From assembly GCA_003971905.1 (NCBI GenBank), contig RSEE01000089.1, forward strand, positions 1 to 64,000: a stretch of DNA of 64,000 nt, written 5' to 3'. Made by a program: the position numbers and the translations under genes. Below the pieces are notes generated by a model, which did no database searches, was not told the DNA's origin, and saw only the letters and a list, made by a program, of their open reading frames with translations. Origin of the DNA: Moniliella sp. 'wahieum' (lineage: Eukaryota; Basidiomycota; Moniliellomycetes; Moniliellales; Moniliellaceae). This document shows, in pieces, positions 58,033 to 64,000 of the stretch. How positions within the stretch are numbered: position 1 is the first letter of the stretch; each line of letters starts with the position of its first letter.

Positions 58033-58113
58033 GGCCTCTTGGCGCAGCGGTAGCGCGTGAGATTCCAGTTCCTGGCTTCCTCAAGGTCATCCGTTCAAAT
58101 CGGGTAGGGGTCA
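58033..58113 (+). tRNA. tRNA-Trp (CCA) with a short intron
   Basis: The acceptor stem GGCCTCT (58033-58039) pairs with AGGGGTC (58106-58112), with two G-U pairs; A58113 is the discriminator. The D arm is GCGC-AGCGGTA-GCGC, matching the A box. The T arm ATCCG-TTCAAAT-CGGGT matches the B box. The anticodon stem starts TGAGA and the loop reads TTCCAG, giving anticodon CCA (Trp). About 9 nt (TTCCTGGCT) lie between the anticodon loop and the 3' half of the stem. They contain CTGG, complementary to CCAG, as expected for a pre-tRNA intron. One stem pair (A31-C39) is mismatched, perhaps from a base error. CCA is not encoded. Confidence 0.85.
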
Positions 58114-58115
58114 TC

Positions 58116-58121
58116 TTTTTT
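58116..58121 (+). terminator. RNA polymerase III terminator of tRNA-Trp
   Basis: TTTTTT begins 3 nt after the discriminator base of the tRNA, the usual position of a pol III stop signal. Confidence 0.8.
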
Positions 58122-59639
58122 GCGTCCTCCCAAATTTTCTTGTTTACCACTCTGCTTAAATGGAGCACGTCTTGGGGGCGTCCCCCCGGCCTGTGAGTCA
58201 ACGATACTTAGCATTTCATTGTCCACCATTCCATAACACGAGCCATGAGTAATACCAACATACATAATAGTCACGTTCAACATTCGTTTTCTCTCAGTCT
58301 GTTGTGGTGACGACGGCGCGCTTGCAGTGCGCTATATATGCCAACCGCCAAACCAAAAACTGCCAAGGTGAGCCGGTGAGATGCCAAAAGATGATGAAAC
58401 AGAGTCTCATCGCATATATATCTGCACACCTGTTGGGAAAGTGAAAATATAATAACCGCATATACCTATAATGGAGGGACATTATAGGCTGCTGAGAAGG
58501 GAGCCGTCCCTTGACACCACACGCAGTACTCTCTGATTTTCGTCTTTTTCTGACCTCTCTCGGTTAGTCAGAGACAGATGGATTGTCGAAGATCGTTCTG
58601 TCTGAATCGCTATAACCACACGCACAGCTTGCATGATGCTCAGAAACTTCTTTCACGGTCTATAATGGTCGAAATATGGGCACAGCCTTTTGTTCCCTCC
58701 GTCGAACAACAAAACATCCCACAAGCCTCTCTCTTTCTTTCGTGTGGGTACATAACTACATGTTACTCGCACACAGATGGCACCATGGACACACTACAAT
58801 ACTACCGTGGCATGACTTGATGGCTCATCGATCATCGGCTGCACGACTCGAGCTCCTTCATCAACAGTGCTTCGGTAACTAGTAACTCTTCACATAATTT
58901 TGGATGTGGTGCGGGTGGAAAATAATGGTGCCACCATGGAACGAAGAATTGAACGCAGGACTGAACGCAGGGCTGCTAATGAACGTAGAACTGTGGATGA
59001 AGTTTGCACCAGTGGAAACTGAGTGCAACTAGGTTCACTATGAGGCCGGGAGGATGGAGAGTATAAAACACTCATAGATATATTATTTTGCTCATAAGAA
59101 CGGTGTGAAAGAATCGGCTGAGGGCAGTGCACATGCAGGATGATCGATGATCTAACTGAGCGCTTTAACAATTTTTTACTCGCAAATCCTCATTCACGCC
59201 GTGGATGCAGATGGCTCTCTCCGTCTACAAAATCTCTAAGCCAAGGAGCTCTTAGAACGGTTGCATAAAGTGGGAACGGGGTTGCAAGTAGAGTGAAGTA
59301 TGTGGTGTGACGAGGAGACCACCAACAACGAGAGAGAACAGATAGAACAGAGGGATAAAAGGGAAGTAGCTGTGCGGCAGCGCGTGGCATCGAGAATGGC
59401 CCCGTGTTTGAGACCACGGTGCAAAAGAACAAGTCGTCCGTTCGCCATGCAGAGAGAGAGTGCGGTGGTATGGTCCCCGTTAACGAGGATAAGGTTCCAG
59501 CGATGTGGCCGATATAGCCATGGAAGTGTTGCCACATCATGCGTCACTCCTCACAATCTACCAAAGGAAAGACCGATGGCCAGAAATGGGATTCATCAGT
59601 TCACTATCAAGTATCCGAGTACCGACGACCACTCATTCA
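58122..59639. other. Intergenic region, no supported gene
   Basis: Short frames without motifs. Small direct repeats 'gaacgcaggactgaacgcagggct' lie at 58952-58975. No similarity to R1-R3 was noticed. Confidence 0.4.
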
Positions 59640-60130
59640 GCACATCAGGCAACTCCTCCTGCTCTTAGTCGTCTTTCTACTCCCTGCCTAGTCCACCAGC
59701 TCCCGTCCTCAGCTCTTCGTTCCTCAGTCCTCCCAACAGCCCGTGTGTGCCTTCCTCGTGTCACGTCAAAGCCCAGCTCAGTTCAGCCGCGTGTGATCCT
59801 CCCTATAGCCACGCCCCCCCCAGTCCCGTCCAGTTCCAGTTTAGCAGCGTAGGTCCTCCGCTGCCTCCTCCCTTCTTGAACCACGAATGCTTCAGACACG
59901 CTCCTGCCGCCCAAGCCGGTGCTACGCAGCCTTGCCACACCTGCACAGCCGCCTCTGCTATACGCCGAGAGGCCTCTCCTTGTCCCTATCTCCGCTCAGA
60001 TCCCCAAATCAGTCAAGCGCGTAACTACCGTGAGTCGACCTTCCGTATTAAGGGATGGTACAACCCCAACTATTTCCTGGGTGAGCCCCCTGGCGGGGGG
60101 CCCGCCCGTGACCATTTTCCCGATTCACCC
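59640..60130 (+). repeat. LTR-like dispersed repeat R1, copy C
   Basis: It shares 'cgcccaagccggtg' (near 59908), 'gaggcctctccttgtcccta', 'accgtgagtcgacc' (near 60027) and 'aagggatggtacaacccc' with copies A and B. It ends at a GC block 'cccctggcggggggcccgcc' comparable to that after copy A. Between the shared words the pyrimidine-rich body is diverged. No attached coding region is visible. Confidence 0.55.
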
Positions 60131-60270
60131 AGTGATGGAGACAGTTGGATGGGTGGAAGGTAGGCGCACGGGACACGTCAAAAGCACCACGGATGGTGAG
60201 TTGTGTAGACGTATACTTGGTGGCGCGAGGGGCTGAGGTTGTGTGATGAATGCTGGGTGCTGGGGGATGG
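60131..60270. other. Transition from R1 copy C to palindrome-rich DNA
   Basis: Short stretch without gene or repeat identity that I can support. Confidence 0.3.
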
Positions 60271-63200
60271 TTGGTGGTAGTGCTAAGCATGTTACATGAT
60301 GTCTTTCAATATGCTACGTTGCTCCTGCCAACCGTGACGCGCTGCATATGCTCGGCCAAAGCCAACGCCGATGAGCAAGCGGCGCAAGGAAGCCCTGACC
60401 ATGACCGGTGGCCGGACTGGGTACTGATTTGTGATGTGCAACATGTGACCGGTGACCTCACGCAGGGAACTAGTGAGGTAGTGAGACAAGGCTCACTCAG
60501 GTCCAACGTCCGGCTCGAGCAGGTACCTACCCTCGGACCAACCCTCAGGCCCTGAAGCTCAGGGTAGGCCTGAGTGCCTGAGGCCCGATGCATGATGTCT
60601 GATGCACCTGATGATACTAATGCTGCGCCTGAGTACCTGAATACCCTATCGAGTGGGGCAAAAGGATCTCTGTGCTGCTTTGCTCCGTCGCTCAGTACTC
60701 AGTGAGCGAGTGGCCGGTGGCCAGTGAACGTGCTGAACTCAGTATGCCCGTCCTTCGGCGCATTTCTTGGGATTTCCAGCTTCAAGTGAAGCTTCAGGTT
60801 ATTAATGTGGACAGAAAGTGCCATGCATGGCTGGTCACCCGGTCGACCCGAACACCGAGGTCACCGCGCCCGAACAACCAAAAGTGACGTGTGATCGATT
60901 CTCGATTCTCGAGATTATCACCGGCACCAATCATCTGTACGATGTCGATGTTTCCTTTCGTAATAGGCAGCCTCTCTGGCCTCAGACTGGGGCCTCAGGC
61001 TACCTTAGAGTGAGCTTCAGACTGAAGCTTCAGGAGCCTACTGAAGCTTGAGAACCGTTGAACGCCTGAGCCTAAGCCAGCTGGCTAGCTCAAGCTCAAG
61101 CTTCAAAAGCTCTCAGATCTCTCTAGCTTCAAAAGCTCTCAGATCTCTCCAGCTTCAAGCTCTCAGATCTCGCCAGCTTCAAGCCATCAGATTTCGCCAG
61201 CTTCAAGCACCACTGTCACGGAAATCATTAATCAAGCTCAAGCTCAAGTGGCCTCTTCCTGAGATGTCACATGTCACATAGGAAGCGGCCTCTTCCGGAG
61301 ACGTCACATGCTTACCTCCGGTGCTGTGGAACAGGGCCTATACAGTTCAAGTGCGGTACTGAAGTGACAACGTATGTGACCATGTGACCATAGTGACTAT
61401 AGTGACTCGTGCAACGAGCACCTACCGGCCCCTACCCAATATCGGCCTCATTTTCAGGAGCGTCACATTACTCCTTACCGGGTTACATATTCATGTCACA
61501 TGTCACCATGTCACCGGTCCCCGCCGGCTTTCCGACAAAAAAACCACTCTCTGGTCTAAGATCTGATGCAGATTATCAACAGTTTCCAGATCTCAGAGAC
61601 GTGTACATACACGTTGTACGGCCATCTATACCGTGAAAAACGTCCAAAGTTCGCCTAGTAGTGACATCATGAGGATGATCTGGTGTCGCATCTACTCTCT
61701 TGCCCGCTCTGCGCGCACCAAGCGCCGAGAGATGTCGTATCTCAGCCTGAAAGCGCTAAAGTTCACCTGCTCAGCCACTCAGCCACGGTCCGGTTCGCTC
61801 ATCAGTGCTACATCCGTCAGCTTATTGCTAACAGAATGATTTGGTGCAGGGTACACACGGGTGTCTAGACAGTTGTGGGTGCGAAGCGTGAAGCTGTGTG
61901 GCTGTGGAGCTTCAAGTGAATAAGGCGCATGTTGCAGCATAGAGTGAGTATACGGGCGAGATGATCACCACACGGACTCCGTGGACGTAGCGTATACGCC
62001 TGAGGTTTTTACACTATCCATCAAGAGAAAATGACACATAAGGTGTCAATGTGATCCACACGGTGTGTGGACTTTCATCCCACTGGGGGATCTGGCAAGG
62101 ATGGATGGTCTAATTCTGCTCAACGTTCGATCGGCGAATATACTTTCAGCCCCGATGGAGGGCTTCACAAGTGCAACAGTACTCTATCCAGGAACAGTAT
62201 GACGAGTCCTCCACAAACGGTAGCCAATGTTCGTTCGTGTTGCCGTTACGTATTACATGTTACACTCAATGAAAAAGGTGATGAAAGAGGATCATCCTCC
62301 GAGGTTGTGTGGAGACGGTTACATGTTACATGTAACCGGCTATATACGACCGCTGTGTTGATGGCACCATGGGAGAGTGTGACATGTCAGTCTCAGTAAG
62401 TATATCCCTCAGGCGAGTCTCACCAGAGTATCGGGGATACTACAGTTACAGCTGTGCGCCCCTGAGGCTCAGGGCGCTCAGGCCTGATGGGCCTGATCGA
62501 TGTCTGATGAACCTTGAGCGCGCTCAGGCTGAGCGCTGAGCCTCAGCCACACTCGGCCGTTGCACTGATGCGCGGCACAATACTCCTCAAAGGACTGGAG
62601 GATGCAATAATATATGCGGAAAAATCGGAAGAATCCTAGATCAAAGGTTCATGCTCACATTATGCATCATGAAGGGAAGCCTAGCGAAGCTCGAAGCTTG
62701 AAACCCCCTGAGCCTGAGGCCTCAGCCTGATGCCTGAGGCTCAGGCCTGAGTTACGAAGCTTGAGACTAGAAGCTTGAAGCTTAAAGTGACTGAATAAAG
62801 GCCAGGTGATACATGAGGTCTTGTGGGGCCCGAGGCAGTGGAAAAGATCTGTGGGGCTGAGGCGCTGTATCGCTTATGAGGCTCTGGATGAGCGCTCAGC
62901 CTGAGCGCGCGCTCAGCTGAGCCCTGAAGGTGAGGGGCCTGCGCTCAGACCCAGGGATCAAGCACTGTGTACTGATGCGTTGAAGCTCTCTGAGAGATCT
63001 GAGATCTGTGAGATCTGTGAGATCTGAGATCTGGGAGCTACTGTATATAGGCCATCTCAATACTCAGTATTTACCCTCAGGCCGGCCTCAGGCTCAGACC
63101 CTCAGGCCTCAGGTGAGGTCTCAGTACCTCAGTACTCAAGTTCCCAATATCAATACACTGTAAACAGTACGTAGTACTCAGGTACCCACAGCAGCCACTA

Positions 63201-63760
63201 AGTACTAATGCCACTAGTTGCTAGTTCCTGGTGCTCCGCGCCATGGCGAAGTCACTTCGATCACTTGTGATCGATGATCAGCTTGTTTTGCTGGATGGTG
63301 CTTTTCATTAACGTTTACTGGTTTTACCGGTTACTTCAAGAAGGGGAAAGATTAATGAGGGGGCTGAGGCCCTGAGGCCCGAGGGCTTGAAGCTTGAGGC
63401 TGATAAGGCACCATATTTCAGACCTCAGAGGGTGTAGTACCCTCTGGGCCTCAGTGGCCTCAGTATCAGCCATTCCATACTCATATAATCCCTTCAAGCT
63501 TCATCTGCTTCAGTTGCCTGAGGAGTGTGTGCGGTGTGGCCTGTGCTCGTCAAATCTGCAGCACTATGACACCTTCGGCCGTTTGAGGGGTCTTGGTCTT
63601 GACGCATGAAAAGCTTGAAGCTTGATTAACTTGATCATGATCAACAGCGATCTGTATATCCACCCGGCCCAGTATTAATAGTTGCCATCACAAACGCTAC
63701 AGATGGCGGCGTTCAACTTGACATGCAAGGCCGTCCAATCCCGATAGTTTCGCTCCAGGG
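60271..63760. repeat. Palindrome-rich intergenic block 3
   Basis: About 3.5 kb without genes, dominated by palindromic words: CCTGAG/AGGCCT words at 60550-60590 and 62455-62520, AAGCTT-centred words at 60777-61050, 61090-61220, 62680-62790 and 63380-63630, ACATGT words at 61265-61290, 61485-61510 and 62250-62335, AGATCT runs at 62995-63037, and CTCAGTACTCA words at 63118-63185. The AAGCTTGAAGCTTGA word seen at 44860 recurs at 62770 and 63612. No frame is protein-like. Confidence 0.7.
61107..61210 (+). repeat. 24-30 bp tandem repeat, four copies
   Basis: Successive units of the form 'agctctcagatctcNccagcttcaa' begin near 61108, 61135, 61161 and 61185. Later units shorten and change (the last has 'ccatcagatttcgccagc'). 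Each unit contains AGATCT and ends in AGCTTCAA. This is a locally tandem version of the words that are scattered elsewhere in the block. Confidence 0.7.
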
Positions 63761-64000
63761 CCTCAGGACCTGGCGTGATAGTTCCGTATCTGTATCTGTC
63801 GGTCAAGTGACATGTGTTCATCGTGCACAGTCGTTGAAGCGGGACGGACGGACCCCATTCGCAGCATATAAGTAATACCCCTCACACTTAAGAAGTGTCC
63901 TCCCTGGCTAGAAGCTGCTTCCTCACAGCAACCACGACCACCCAAAGAGTTGCACCCTCCTTTCCATCCTTCTTGGAAGGTTCCTCTATGGCCGCTACAG
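63761..64000. other. Right end, no supported gene
   Basis: No motif was recognised in the short frames here. The window ends in ordinary-looking sequence, with no telomere-like repeat. Confidence 0.4.

Overview
The window looks like nuclear DNA of a fungus, most likely a basidiomycete. The evidence is many short GT-AG introns (about 44-109 nt), an intron-containing tRNA-Trp, and a protein with three RRMs followed by MLLE modules, the architecture of the basidiomycete endosomal mRNA transporter Rrm4. Genes are GC-rich and fairly dense between 8.7 and 14 kb, 17 and 42 kb, and 47 and 58 kb. They are separated by long non-coding blocks.

Layout. 1-8.7 kb has no convincing gene. It holds degenerate, LTR-like dispersed repeats and a 33-bp tandem repeat. 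8.7-13.6 kb carries an HSF-type transcription factor (-), a hypothetical protein (-) and the spliceosomal helicase Prp28 (+). 14.2-16.5 kb is palindrome-rich intergenic DNA. A glycine/serine/tyrosine-rich low-complexity protein (+) follows at 17.0 kb, a serine carboxypeptidase (+) at 19.9 kb, a giant mitochondrial PPR protein (-) at 22.7-27.8 kb and an UNC93-like membrane protein (+) at 31.3 kb. An API5-like HEAT protein (+) and the Rrm4-like protein (-) converge at 36.5 kb. An unrecognised Ser/Pro-rich gene (-) lies at 40.7-42.1 kb. 42.4-47 kb is palindrome-rich DNA without genes. 47.1-57.2 kb holds a polysaccharide lyase 14 (+), a Ubx2/FAF2-type UBX protein (-), Nop58 (+), a mitochondrial HMG-box protein (-), a PQ-loop transporter (+) and EB1 (+). 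A tRNA-Trp lies at 58.0 kb, then repeats to the end.

Most genes are housekeeping: splicing (Prp28), snoRNP (Nop58), ERAD (UBX), microtubule plus ends (EB1), mRNA transport (Rrm4-like) and mitochondrial expression (PPR, HMG). There is no operon-like organisation. EB1 and the Rrm4-like protein both belong to microtubule-based biology, but I see no evidence that their proximity is functional.

A caveat governs the whole annotation. Almost every conserved gene is broken by single-base frameshifts. Wherever I could place the break, restoring one base to a short homopolymer recovers the expected family sequence. This points to a deletion-biased, uncorrected long-read consensus rather than pseudogenes. 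Boundaries given for broken genes span all frames.

The most unusual DNA is the intergenic material at 14.3-16.4, 42.4-46.7 and 60.3-63.8 kb. It is built from overlapping runs of six-base palindromes and recurrent hairpin words. I recognise no defence system, gene cluster or intact transposon here.
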